Assembly: GCA_004151065.3 (NCBI GenBank)
Contig: NWUY0304458980.1
Location: 1 to 20,869, forward strand
DNA: 20,869 bases
Direction: 5' to 3'
From: Larix sibirica
Lineage: Eukaryota; Streptophyta; Pinopsida; Pinales; Pinaceae
Below, in pieces: positions 9,261-18,863 of this stretch. How positions within the stretch are numbered: the first letter of the stretch is position 1; each line of letters opens with the position of its first letter. A program made the position numbers and the translations under genes. The notes beneath the pieces are model-generated. The model saw nothing but the letters and a program-made list of their open reading frames with translations. It did not search any database and was not told where the DNA came from.

Positions 9261-9780
9261 ACTAACCCTCCTCCAAGCTTTCTTTACTATATAATATACC
9301 AAGCTTTACCTTTACTTACGTGCATGCTATCCACCTTTTACCAAACAGACTTTACTTACTTGCCTTCACCCTACCGTTTAGGGAGTGTTGTCCTTTATAA
9401 ACCCATTGCTGAAGCCAGGAATGCTCTTCTGTAGAGTCGGCACTAGGATAATATGTACCCTCCCTTCTTTACCTTGCCTTATTAATTCTATGGGTACACC
9501 ACTATTATCTATTGGTATGGCTGAGCCTTGTCATACGATTGAGTAATAACTTATTGCTAGTAAAGGAATATAACTACCCACCCCTGTCATTTACTTATAA
9601 TGCCTGCTACCCACTACCCTTTTATTTACCTTGAATTGCTGAAAGCCGCTAGTCGATACCAGGTGTCGATCCAACAGTCGATGCAGTCAATCCAGGTGGG
9701 AATCCACTCGATGACAGTCAGAGCTGGGATTTTATACTTAAAAAGGGTAACAGTTCTATAAAATAGCTCAATTTACTTAT
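9261..9780 (+). repeat. Diverged direct repeats around TTTACTTA...CTATCCACC
   Basis: Related pyrimidine-rich text occurs at about 9312-9341 and 9588-9630 (TTTACTTA, TGC, GCTAnCCAC, CCTTTTA). Each is followed later by TTGCTGAAGCC or TTGCTGAAAGCC (9405 and 9636). A separate short tandem of GTCGAT lies at 9652, 9665 and 9677, with 12-13 bp spacing. No gene is seen. Confidence 0.4.
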
Positions 9781-9783
9781 TTG

Positions 9784-9818
9784 GTGGGGGCTACCCCGGA
9801 CGAGTGGCTCCGCCCCAC
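9784..9818. other. GC-rich inverted repeat
   Basis: GTGGGG (9784-9789) pairs exactly with CCCCAC (9813-9818) across a 23-base GC-rich loop. The island stands out from AT-rich flanks. No RNA family is recognised. Confidence 0.4.
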
Positions 9819-9924
9819 GAATTAGAAAAGGTTGTAAATATTAAGTACCAGCGAAACATTGTGTCTGTGCCCAAGCGGGTAGGCCATCAATCGTTTTTCC
9901 TTTCCCTTTCCCTGCATTAGGTGA

Positions 9925-10064
9925 GGCTAGGTGTTGTGGGTTAGGCCAGGCTAAAGGCTCCTGGCAAAAGGCAAAAGGCTTATAGGTTCACGGTGAAAGA
10001 GGATAAAGGTGAAAGGCTTCTGGCGGTTGAAAGTAAAAAGTTTTCTGGTGAGAGGCTTCTGTCA
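9925..10064 (+). repeat. Irregular array of GGCTT-type words (copy 2)
   Basis: It contains GGCAAAAGGCAAAAGGCTTA (9963-9982), GTGAAAGGCTTCTGGCGG (10009-10026) and GGTGAGAGGCTTCTG (10048-10062). Each closely matches a word of the array at 5893-6041. Order and spacing differ between the two places, so copies have been reshuffled rather than simply duplicated once. Confidence 0.55.
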
Positions 10065-10560
10065 ACCTCTCTCCTGGGTATGGTGTGATATGGTTACCTC
10101 TATCTATAATCTGCCAGTAATTAATTCTCTTCCTTTGTATGGTGCTCCCCTGTCTGGCTCAATCAATATATTGTCTGGTGGGGACATGTGATGGGTGGGG
10201 AGTATTTAGTTGAATAGGTGCCACCGCTGGGCACTACATGACCTCACCTGAATGGTTTTATCTCTATATAGCTCCCAATAACTCTCCTTTCCTTTGAGTC
10301 TGACCCTAAAAGTTATATTATATCCATATATATAGTACTCTGTCATTACTGCAATATCTCCATCTATATAGAAAAATTACCATTGTTCTGCAGCGTTCAT
10401 TGAGGTTATGGGGGCTTTCCATCTATTGCATATGGGGTTACTTGGCTAAATATCCTTTAGTAGAAAATGACACTTCTCTCTTGCATATGGTGTAATGGGG
10501 AAATATCCCGGGTATTCTCGTTTGTGCCACCAACATGGGTTAAACGGGTGGTATATTTAG
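10065..10560. other. Intergenic DNA with TATGGTG / TATGGGGT words
   Basis: TATGGTG-like words recur at 10079, 10138 and 10485. Two similar segments, TTGCATATGG followed by AAATATCC, occur at about 10426-10455 and 10482-10508. These are short diverged duplications. No gene is seen. Confidence 0.4.
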
Positions 10561-10586
10561 GGAATGGGTCTAAGGATCACCTCGCC

Positions 10587-10610
10587 CTGGCCGCTCCTCT
10601 TTCGGGCCAG
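10587..10610. other. 6-bp stem hairpin
   Basis: CTGGCC (10587-10592) pairs with GGCCAG (10605-10610) over a 12-base loop. A few dozen bases downstream is a GC-rich near-palindrome followed by a T run (about 10650-10680), which would look like a terminator in bacteria but has no such established role in a plant organelle. Confidence 0.35.
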
Positions 10611-10688
10611 CAGCAGTAGCATGTCATTTTGATTGCTTAATTTGATGCTAGACCCGGCGGCTTAACCGGCTTTTCTTTTTTTACTTGC

Positions 10689-10702
10689 TTCGTTCGTTCG
10701 TT
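10689..10702 (+). repeat. (TTCG)3.5 microsatellite
   Basis: Three and a half TTCG units follow a T-rich stretch. Confidence 0.8.
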
Positions 10703-10831
10703 ACTGGCAGGCTGGTCCAAGAATGAAATGAAACGGCAGTCCCTCGGACAGTCATGTGCTGTGGTTAAAGCACAACGAGAGATAAAAACAGGAGGCACTT
10801 GCCTTCTTTACTCCCTTCTCAACCGGGAGAG

Positions 10832-11079
10832 CCTTAGGTCAGGCCTTAGGTTGCATCTTATAGACTTTCTACTGCCTGGTGGGGCAGAGCTACAACTGCC
10901 TTAGATACTGCCCGGTGGCGCAGGGATTACACCTTTCTACCGGGATCATTAACTTTTGCCTCATCAACTGCTGAACGGGGATCACTAGTAGGTCGTCATT
11001 GTTGGTTCCATTTAGAAGTCCGAGTCGCATCACTAGCATAAAGGGGATCACTAGACAGAGCCAGAGCGGGGATAACTAG
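10832..11079 (+). repeat. Cluster of short direct repeats
   Basis: Three word families overlap. GCCTTAGGT is doubled at 10832-10853. TACTGCCTGGTGGGGCAG (10870-10887) is repeated at 10906-10923 with two changes. GGGGATCACTAG occurs at 10977 and 11043, with variants ATCACTAG at 11029 and GGGGATAACTAG at 11068. The spacing of the last family is uneven (48, 18 and 25 bp), so it is a dispersed cluster rather than a clean tandem array. Confidence 0.6.
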
Positions 11080-11990
11080 CAGGGGACCACCATTGGGACT
11101 TTATATATGTAATTTTGCCCTTCCCTTCATGAGAATTGTAACGAAGAAGGCCTTTCAGCCAGCAGGGACAGTCAGTATTTGTCCGGACATATTTATGCTT
11201 GCTTAATATTTCCACTTTCACCCAAGGGTTAACGCTCTCACTCATTCATAAGCGTTATCCCTCACTCTTGACTTAAACGTTATCTTATTCCTATCCCGAC
11301 AAATGATTGTGTTTATCCTGATGCATTGTTTTTTAATAAGAACTTGAAAAGCATTAAGGCTTATCGTACAATGGGCTATGGATGGAAGGAGAACGATTCA
11401 GCAAAACGATACTTTTATTTTATAGGTGATTTCCATAGTTAGATCTTTCATGGTTTTCTGACGCATGAGCACAATGTTCTATTTTTTCCCCTTAGATACG
11501 GCGCGGCTTGCTAAGGAGTTCTCTTAATAATTAAAGTAAAGGAGTCTTACTTTTCTATTTTTCCTTCACGAAGTTGGCCCTACCCTCCCAAAATCGGGTT
11601 ATCCCATTCCTTTCTCTCCTTTTTGCCAGTTAATGTCTCATCAGAGATATATTATACAGCTGCAGCAAACCAAATAGCAATGGGGCGGGCCGTGGATAGA
11701 CCGGTTTCACAAAGTGTTGCTTATTTTGTAACGGATTTATTGACTCATATGATTTCGGTAACTAGCCAGGGAGAGAAGTGCATAAGGAGAAGACATAACT
11801 CCATAACACTATCCCACTTCTTTTGGGTAAACTAAAAGTATACTATGGATCTTTGGCTTGAAAGGTTAGAGAGCTCTCGAGAATCAATAATAGAATAATA
11901 ATAACTGTAAACATCGGAATAAATAAAAGGCAACCACAAAATTGTGCTTGTTGTGAAAGCTACAAATGAATGGGCAACGCCCACAAAGCT
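11080..11990. other. Intergenic DNA with one unrecognised short frame
   Basis: A 70-codon plus frame (11623-11835) opens with TTG, and its first ATG is at 11680. Its first 48 residues have balanced, protein-like composition, with alternating A, V, S, T, Y and R and no low-complexity. The rest is basic and degenerate. I cannot assign it. Small palindromes lie at 11869-11878 (GAGAGCTCTC), and a TGGGC-AAC-GCCCA hairpin lies at 11971-11983. Nothing else is seen. Confidence 0.35.
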
Positions 11991-11992
11991 TT

Positions 11993-12207
11993 CTCAATTT
12001 CCCACATCAATAAAGCAGGGCCAGGTGAACATAGAGAGGAGAACTCGAGACCCCACCTTTTTGTTACTCAATTTCCCAGGTTCTATTACTAGGTGAAACG
12101 GTTCCCATCTTCTTGGACCAGGTGAACATTCCATCTCTATCATCTCCCGATGCCCACTTTCGTTACTCAATTTCCACCTTCGTTGGGCCAGTTCAAAAGA
12201 TAGAGAC
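11993..12207 (+). repeat. Three diverged repeats, 73-99 bp spacing
   Basis: CTCAATTTCC starts units at 11993, 12067 and 12166. The units also share GGnCCAGGTGAACAT (about 12019 and 12116) or GGGCCAGTTCAAAA (12185). The units have lost and gained segments relative to each other. A minus-strand frame of 109 codons runs through the array and is a by-product of the repeats. Confidence 0.6.
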
Positions 12208-12365
12208 TCCGTGCTTACGGCTCTCTGGAGAAGAGAAGGGCAACTTTGTTTTGCTAAAGGTATTACTATCTTGAGTAACCAGACTGGTTTTGGCCGATTG
12301 CAAGATTGGAGAGAGACACGCACTTAATGTGTTTTATGCTTATGCAAACGTTTTTAACCACTCAT

Positions 12366-12632
12366 TTAATAAATAGAAACCTCATTTGTTGAGGTTCGTA
12401 GGCATAATACTCCTCCATCCACCGGGTCACATTTTTCAGTAGGCAAATTGACTCCGTGCCAGCATTTCAGGTGATTCCTTCTATCTATCCAATTAGGCAG
12501 GGGGCATCCATAAGTTCTAGGCTTAGTTGGGGTTATCCCAAACAAAAGAAAGGAAACTATCATATATCCGACCGAGAAAGCAAGAATATAGAGTCCTGGC
12601 CAAGCCATCCAGCGAGCAATCCCTCCCAGCAA
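12366..12632 (-). CDS. Unrecognised frame with a membrane-like segment
   Basis: An 88-codon minus-strand frame opens with TTG (12632); its first ATG, at residue 9, is at 12608. From that ATG it predicts a hydrophobic segment of about 22 residues (YILAFSVGYMIVSFLLFGIT) and then a Pro/Cys-containing hydrophilic tail. This could be a fragment of a membrane protein gene, but I recognise no family, and an opposing 60-codon frame covers part of it. It is probably a remnant or chance. Confidence 0.15.
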   Translation of the reverse strand: MLGGIARWMAWPGLYILAFSVGYMIVSFLLFGITPTKPRTYGCPLPNWIDRRNHLKCWHGVNLPTEKCDPVDGGVLCLRTSTNEVSIY

Positions 12633-12666
12633 TTATAGCGAGGCCATTCCCCCCACCTAAGAAGTA

Positions 12667-12680
12667 AAATGAAGTCATTT
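12667..12680. other. Short inverted repeat
   Basis: AAATGA and TCATTT are separated by two bases. It is minor and of no known function. Confidence 0.3.
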
Positions 12681-12799
12681 GATTTCATATTGTCTACGGA
12701 TATAGAGGGTACAATTATCAATTATGAGATATGAGAGCGGTCGATTCAAAATTATTTGATTGCGTAAGTACATATATAAAGTTGCTAAATAATCTAAGG

Positions 12800-13760
12800 T
12801 GTTAAAAAGAGGGGGGTATGCAGTGTCTCCAGTGGTGGTGTGGACTGTGTGCAGGGCCGTATGAATAATGTATTAACTGAGGCTCGTCCGTAAAAATAGG
12901 TAATAGTGGTATCCATAAAAATTAAGAAATGATGTTATGCTTATTAAGCTGTCTGGAAGGCGGTGCAACAGCTCTGAAGCCCCGTCCCGTTCCTTCCATA
13001 TAAGTCTATAGCTGGTAGCTCTCCTAAGCATTCATTCAAGTGGTCTAGTTCTTGCAGGTAGGTAAGGTGGCAGACAGTAAATGGAAAGGTGGGTTGGTTG
13101 GTTGGTAAAGCAAGGGAAGGAGTAATGCCATACCCTTATAATCTTGACTGGCTGGCATAAGGTAAGGCACTCAATAACTAACCGGTTGGACACATTAGTA
13201 AAGTATTAGCTGGATGCTCTCATAAGTCAAGGGTTAAGTACTCAAGTCTGGGTAAGGTGATCCAGTCCTGAGAAGAAAAGTAAATAGCCATATATATATA
13301 TACTAAGCATTCATTCATTAAGTGCTATAAGTGCTATAGAGAGAAGGCAGGTCTAGTTCTTGCAGGTGGGTAGTAATCAACAGTAAGGATGGAGGCACGT
13401 GAAGTGCCCGTCCTGATACCGGCTTATAAGATAAGGGGTAAATAGCAGTCTTGACTCACTAGGTGCATTCATTAATCCAAGCTGGCTATCTAAATGAAAA
13501 TCCAATTGTATATGGAAGCTCGTCCCCCCGAAAGATCAATAGTGGTACCACTCACTAACTAACTAAGCATTCCTGTCTGAAGCACTAGGTGTGGACATGG
13601 GAATTCCTCCTCATTCAGTGTATTAATGGGTGAACTCCTTTTATCAGGTATATGTGGTCTTTATCCTAAAGAATTAGCACTGACCAACCTTATGGCGCCT
13701 TACTGGCTATGACGACTGACTAGGACTGGTTGGCTACGACTACTGGGCTATTATCATATC
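12800..13760 (+). repeat. Intergenic block of interleaved diverged repeats
   Basis: Identical 15- and 17-base words recur with about 280-308 bp offset: CTAAGCATTCATTCA at 13024 and 13303, and GTCTAGTTCTTGCAGGT at 13043 and 13351. The second copy carries an extra segment of about 29 bp made of a GTGCTATAA duplication. A GCTCGTCC...AATAGTGGTA pair occurs at about 12884 and 13519. TGTATTAA with flanking GGTGTGGAC text recurs near 12835 and 13590. Also present are (GGTT)3 at 13092-13106, an (AT)6 run at 13290-13302, a GGCAC-GTGAA-GTGCC hairpin at 13394-13408, and a GGCTATGACGACTGACT-like tandem near 13700-13745. No gene is seen. Confidence 0.55.
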
Positions 13761-15040
13761 TATGTATGACTGGCATATTATCTTTGAATGGTACAACGTA
13801 TGGTAATGATTGTCATTCCTTCCTTCCATCCCTTCGAGGTGGACACTATGGTTCCGTATTGATAAGTTAGGTTCCTTCTTTTCGGGTGCTTACTTTCATG
13901 GATTGACCAGTGAAAAGAGGTATGGCATAGGACTACCAGCTAGGTATCCTGGCGCTAGTCATCATTCGTCCAGCCGTGGCGTACCCCTATCAGAATACAT
14001 TCAGTCTCAATAAACCAAAAAAGAAATGTCAATCCCGGAAGACCTTAACTTTGAGCATTCACAGACTTTTGACAGAGAGCATAGTGACTAAGACAGTTCT
14101 GACAATCCCATATCACCTGCTTGTCTCCCGGTTTGCCCATCTGTATGAGCTTCCAAATGTAGACCGCTACAGATGAGCATTAGAGTCCAGCGTTATAAAC
14201 ATTCAACTTGCTTACTATTCCTTGATTGGAGTGCAGCCCTAGGAGGGCCTGCCCTATTATAATAAGGGGTGTTTTCCCTAGACTTTAGAGGTCGAGCGAG
14301 AGTTGTGCTAAACGGATTGCCCATCTTCCCGGATATGATTTAGGGAACAGCAGATAGCGATACAAAGGGGGTGCCTGAATAAGAACACCTCCGGCAACAC
14401 ACTTTTCTAGTTCAGACTTGGTCGAGTACACGTTTGATTGGGTTCGACATCTGCTGGAAGATATCATTTGATTGTTTTACTTTTCCAAGTGTGCATAAAT
14501 AATCTCACTGTTTAGAGGGAGGGATCCTGGGGCGGGCGTATAATAGGAAGTGCTTCGATGAACAACACCTGCAACCACCCTTAAATACTAATTGAGATAC
14601 TAGGCCGGCCTTTTGAAAAACAAAAACTTACCCCAACCCCGTTCATTTATTAGGAAGGGTAGGAAGTGGCTTTCAATAATAAGTTGAAATTTGAGTTAAT
14701 ATAGTTAGACCCAAAATTGGCTTTATTGTCCCATATTCATTAGGGGAGACCGAATAAAGACCTGTTGGATTAGGTTGACTTCCTCTTTTTCGCTAGGTGG
14801 GGAAAGCAATACACACCCGTTAACAGTCTATTTCCTACTCGTGGTTGAGTGGATTTAACCTTAATTATGACCGATGGGGGATATCGATAATGCCAAAATC
14901 TTAATCCAATTATGAAACCGAATCCAGACCGATGGGTTAGGTCAGTTTCCTTTTTTATGAAAGGGAGGGTGTGGAGTGGGTCAAATAAGTAGAGTGAAAT
15001 AAAAGGAGTGACTGGTTCAAAGAGTGGATGGGAAAGCAAA
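13761..15040. other. Intergenic DNA, no gene recognised
   Basis: Short frames at 13810-14176 overlap in different frames and show no known protein. A nested palindrome, GCCCT-AGG-AGGGC then AGGGC-CT-GCCCT, lies at 14236-14255. A similar AACACCT...GCAAC segment occurs near 14384 and 14563. ACCGATGGG is repeated near 14870 and 14930. CpG is ordinary for this window (roughly 25 per kb by eye). Confidence 0.5.
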
Positions 15041-17460
15041 AATCCTAGATTTAATCACTTAAACCCCTTTGATAAGCATCTTCTTGTCCATATTATTTCT
15101 CATGAGGTTGACTATCATAGGTAGCCGCATTATAAACATCTTCAACCATGTATTTAACCATTCCTGGTTACACAATCATAAGCAACCACATTTAGTCATC
15201 ACACCATACTTACTACTTATGTAATAATATATTCTATTTAGCCAACATGCAATATCACACATGTGCTCAAGCATATTTACATGCACTCTACCACATATTA
15301 TCCCTCGGTATGTCTACTAGTGCATATGTATTCCAACTATTTGACTCTCTTGCATTCATCAACATTCTCATGCCTTAAATATTTAACACCTAGCATATTT
15401 ATCACCCTAGAGAAATATAACAACACAACAAGAGAAGAAGAGTTAAGATCTTCTCCCTTCCAATTCCCACAACGTAGTTTATCTATTCAATGGACTTACT
15501 TCCAATAACACAATAGAGAATTAGTTGTTATATTCTCACCCAAGTAGCATTACTTAGTTCATACACATTAGATATACTTGCTACTTCAAAAGTCTAAAAC
15601 TCTACTCTACTAACAAAAAAGAGTTTAGGGTGATAAAAGCTTCCTCATTTCCGTATCTTCCTTGCTGACCACATGCATCATTACTGCTGCAACCAATTCT
15701 TGGCATCTTTCCACTTCCTTTGATGCTTAAATTGCCTCTGCATTCTATCCATTTCTAAGAATTGTTGCTCCATTTTCCTTGAGCAGTTCCAACCTAGCCA
15801 TACTTGGCCTTTCCTCATTATCATAAATGCATTCCTAGAAAAGCCCATCTTTTCATGTTGTATTATTCCTAGAAAACTATAGCTCTCATGTTATTCTGGC
15901 TACTTCCATACTTATGCATCCTTGCCCTTATCTCAAGTTTCCCTTAAGCCTTACCCAACTATGGAACTTTCCCTTCATTCCTTGAAGAATTCTAAGCCAA
16001 GCTCCATTCTGTCTCTCAAGACGGTTCCACACAATGGAGTGCTTCATTCCCTTGAGAGAAGATCCCAAGTGGATTGAAGTTCATCATTCCCTTAACATGG
16101 TCTCAGATGCTTTCAAACTTCCTTAGATTCTCAACATCTTACTCTTTCTTCCCATGATAGTTTAGACCCAAGCATAACTTGGTCCTTTATCATTAGCTAC
16201 CTACTAGGCAAAGTGAAGTTAAATCATGCATCACATCCTTTATGCATCAGTTATTGGCTCATATCCTGCAACTTTTCTATTTACACACACATCTTATCCA
16301 ATAATATGGGTCACCCATCTCATACATTTGAGGTACATGCCATCTTCCGCTTGGCATATTTACTATACCGTCCAGGCTCTCAATGGCCTTTTTCATAGGC
16401 AATAATCATGATGCCCATCATGCTCTGCAACCATCATTGCTTGGTTTCCTTTCCCTATCCTAAGGGATCAAGGCAAGGACAACCTTTTTTTATGCACAAG
16501 GATATCATCCTCTACTCGATAGGTTGGTATATTTCATACCTCTACTAGCCATTCTCTTGTTGTACTCAATGACAACTATAATAACTAAAAGCATCACAAC
16601 TCTTATCTGCAATTCAAATTGCATTCACTGGATGTAGTTAATGCCTTGCATACATTCTTGCTACAAACATTTATTTCTGGTATTACCCCTAAATACCAAG
16701 AGCATTCATAGCTCTCTTTCTTTATAAAGCATATTAGCACTTTGCTAATGGTAATTAAATGCATTAGATGCACTTTTGAACCAACATCCTTGGCTCCTTC
16801 TTTGCAATCTTGCAATTCTATATTTCATATGCTGATCTTGATCAATGAATTATATGCATTCTTGCTAAGGCACTAGCATCCTTAGTCCTTTCTCACAATC
16901 CTGATCCTTAACCACATTTACAGATCATCCTTTTCATTGATGACAACTAGCTTGCTCATTGGCAAGCATTGCTATGATACTCTCAATGTAGTATCCTTGC
17001 TTATTAAATTAAGTTAACATCCTCCCATGTATGTTACATTACATAGGATATACAATTATTTTAAGGCTTATTCATGCCTCCTTCATACTTTGGGTTTCAT
17101 TACATAGCTCTTTTATTCCAAGTTAAGGCACTCCGAGTTCCTGCACATAGAGAATTCCTTTTTTCATCTGAAGCCCAGAGGTTCTGCTATGCAATTTATC
17201 GAAAATTAACCAAAAACACACATTTTTGTTTACAACATGAGCCTTCTACTCTTCCATCACTTCCAAGTGACTAGAGACGTACACAACATGAATTCACACA
17301 ATTATTGAGCTTCTATATTGAAAAGTAACAAAGGGCTTAAAAACGTCTGGAGCCCATTAATTACAAAAGACCAGGCTTGAAGCTTGCACCCTCTTCACTG
17401 CTATAATCATGGCCAATAAACTATGAAATCTACGACATATTTAGGCCAAATGCCCCTTTC
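15041..17460. mobile_element. CpG-depleted insert, probably nuclear-derived DNA
   Basis: I count about 14 CpG in 2.4 kb, roughly 6 per kb against about 25 per kb in the kilobase to the left. TG, CA and ATGCA words are abundant, and C greatly outnumbers G on the plus strand. Depletion of CpG with excess TG/CA is the expected mark of long-methylated nuclear DNA, and plant mitochondria commonly acquire nuclear transposon fragments. I see no clear long terminal repeat ends, primer-binding site, integrase or reverse transcriptase frame, so the element type is not known. The left edge lies between 14,936 and 15,125 and the right edge between 17,433 and 17,468. All open frames inside are short. Confidence 0.5.
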
Positions 17461-17481
17461 TCTTTCCCCGCCTTAGTATTT

Positions 17482-17712
17482 CTATTTTAGCCTTAGAAGC
17501 GGTAGTATGGAGACCAACCGTTTCAACTCCCATGGTAAACGAATCAACTGCAACTGATGTGGACTGTAAGCGGTCTCAATTTCATTACGTGGCAGAAGGA
17601 CATATGTCCCTTTGAACCTGTATCCCTGTGAGTTAACCTTGACAAATTTTGGTTTCCAACCAATGCCAACGGCTTCAAGGAATTCACACTTATGTAATGT
17701 TTCTATGGATCC
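17482..17712 (-). pseudogene. Open 76-codon fragment of unknown protein
   Basis: On the minus strand a frame is open from just after a TGA (17,713-17,715) to a TAG at 17,482-17,484. It has no ATG. The translation has a composition unlike chance: Gly-Ile-Gly-Trp-Lys near residues 16-20, a Lys/Val-rich segment (residues 20-26), a YRFKGTYVLLP segment (31-41) and an amphipathic, Arg/Leu-rich end that stops cleanly. CpG is normal here, so it is not part of the CpG-poor insert that ends beside it. It looks like the 3' end of a real coding sequence or a chimeric mitochondrial frame. I tried the usual plant mitochondrial genes from memory (ribosomal proteins, respiratory subunits, matR, ccm, mttB) and none fits convincingly. 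Confidence 0.3.
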
Positions 17713-17715
17713 TCA

Positions 17716-18049
17716 ATGGTTAATAAATAAGATACGGCATAATAAAAAGGTTATTCCTAAATAAGAGAAAAAAAGTTAATAAAGCCCGATATGACTTATA
17801 TAAAGATCAAAGGTGGTATAACTAAATAACATATATAAAGGCCCGATATAAACAGTGTAGGTTCTCAAGAATATCCTATGTGATCAGGATACAGACATAC
17901 CCTTTCTGAGGGGCAAGCTTTAATGCATACTTAACCTGACCTTGGTGACATACCCTGAACCATTTTGTGTTGAGGCATCTTCTTTACGAACCTTCTTACT
18001 TTTGATTCTTTATGAATAACCTTTTCATTTTCTACAAAGCAGAGAGTTT
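17716..18049. other. Intergenic DNA, no gene recognised
   Basis: A CCCGATAT word with nearby TATATAAAG recurs near 17,786 and 17,842. Otherwise there is AT-rich, stop-rich sequence leading into the tandem array. Confidence 0.5.
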
Positions 18050-18612
18050 GGGCTTCGGGATACTCATCAGGATTTATTCAAAGCGAATGGATTGGATCGA
18101 GAAAGCAACAGTTATAGAGATTCTTATTCCGGGATTTGGGATACGAACGATAGAGGAAAAGCTTACAAACACATGGATTGGATTGAGAAAGCAACAGTTA
18201 TATAGCTTATTCTTAGTGGGCTTCGGGATACGAAGGATAATTGGGAAGCAAGCGAATGGATTGGATCGAGAAAGGAAAGCCACACGTATAGAGATTATGC
18301 CAATGGATAGGATCGAGAAAGCCACACCGATATACCTTCTTCTTCCGGGCTAAGTCCGGGATACTTACGCTTATATGGTTATATACGTAATACTTGCAAT
18401 TTTATAATTTATATAGTTGGTTGGGTTTTCCGGGCTTCGGGATACGAACGATAGAACAAAGCTACCACATGGATAGGATCGAGAAAGCCACACGTATAGA
18501 GATTCTTATTCCGGGATTCGGGATACTCATCAGGATTGATTGGGAAGCTCATGGATAGGATCGCCAAAGAAAGCCACACGTATATTGTTATTCTTATGGG
18601 CTTCGGGACTAC
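18050..18612 (+). repeat. Seven-unit tandem array, ~83-bp period
   Basis: Two landmarks define the unit. GGGCTTCGGGATAC or variants occur at 18,050, 18,131, 18,218, 18,347, 18,432, 18,513 and 18,598. ATGGATTGGATCGAGAAAGC or variants occur at 18,087, 18,173, 18,256, 18,303, 18,469 and 18,551. Spacings are 81-87 bp, apart from one irregular zone (18,256-18,432) with a partial unit and an AT-rich insertion near 18,360-18,420. Later units share extra changes (GGATAGGATC, CCACACGTATA), which suggests stepwise duplication. Open frames on both strands cross the array but shift frame between units, so I treat them as by-products. Confidence 0.85.
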
Positions 18613-18696
18613 TACCTGTAGTACTTATGTTTAGTTTTTGATTCAGCACTCACGAATCTATTACACAGCCCAAACCGGGTTACAGTTTGATATGGG

Positions 18697-18860
18697 GATC
18701 TTCTTTAGAAACTTCTTATGGATCTTCTTTAGAACCCGCCTTTAGTTTATTCTTATTGAGCACTCCACCTCCTCATCTTCAGTTTCATATGCGAAGTAGT
18801 ATTCATAAACTGATCTTATGGATCTTCGTTAGATCCCAACTCGCCTTTAGAAAGATCTTA
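18697..18860 (+). repeat. Three repeats of GATCTTC-TTAGA with CGCCTTTAG tail
   Basis: GATCTTCTTTAGA occurs at 18,697 and 18,721 and the variant GATCTTCGTTAGA at 18,821. The second and third are followed by CGCCTTTAG (18,738 and 18,842). This is a separate small repeat family just downstream of the 83-bp array. Confidence 0.6.
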
Positions 18861-18863
18861 TAG

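Noticed and set aside
10650-10682. GC-rich near-palindrome followed by T run, terminator-like
   Set aside because: The stem is imperfect, there is no upstream gene, and intrinsic terminators of this type are not an established feature of plant organelles.
11066-11081. GGGGATAAC word like a conserved large-subunit rRNA segment
   Set aside because: Only nine bases match, and the word is one member of the local GGGGATnACTAG repeat family.
11994-12323. 109-codon minus-strand open frame
   Set aside because: It coincides with the CTCAATTTCC repeat array and has no recognisable protein features.
17753-17766. AAATAAGAGAAA resembling a plant mitochondrial promoter core (CATAAGAGA type)
   Set aside because: It is one base off in a short motif in AT-rich DNA, with no gene downstream in the right orientation.
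18012-18353. 113-codon plus frame and 83-codon minus frame over the 83-bp array as repeat proteins
   Set aside because: Indels between units shift the frame, both strands are open at once, and there is no start context; these frames are by-products of the array.
18050-18612. CRISPR array
   Set aside because: There are no constant short repeats separated by unique spacers; the whole 83-bp unit is repeated and diverged, and no cas genes are present.
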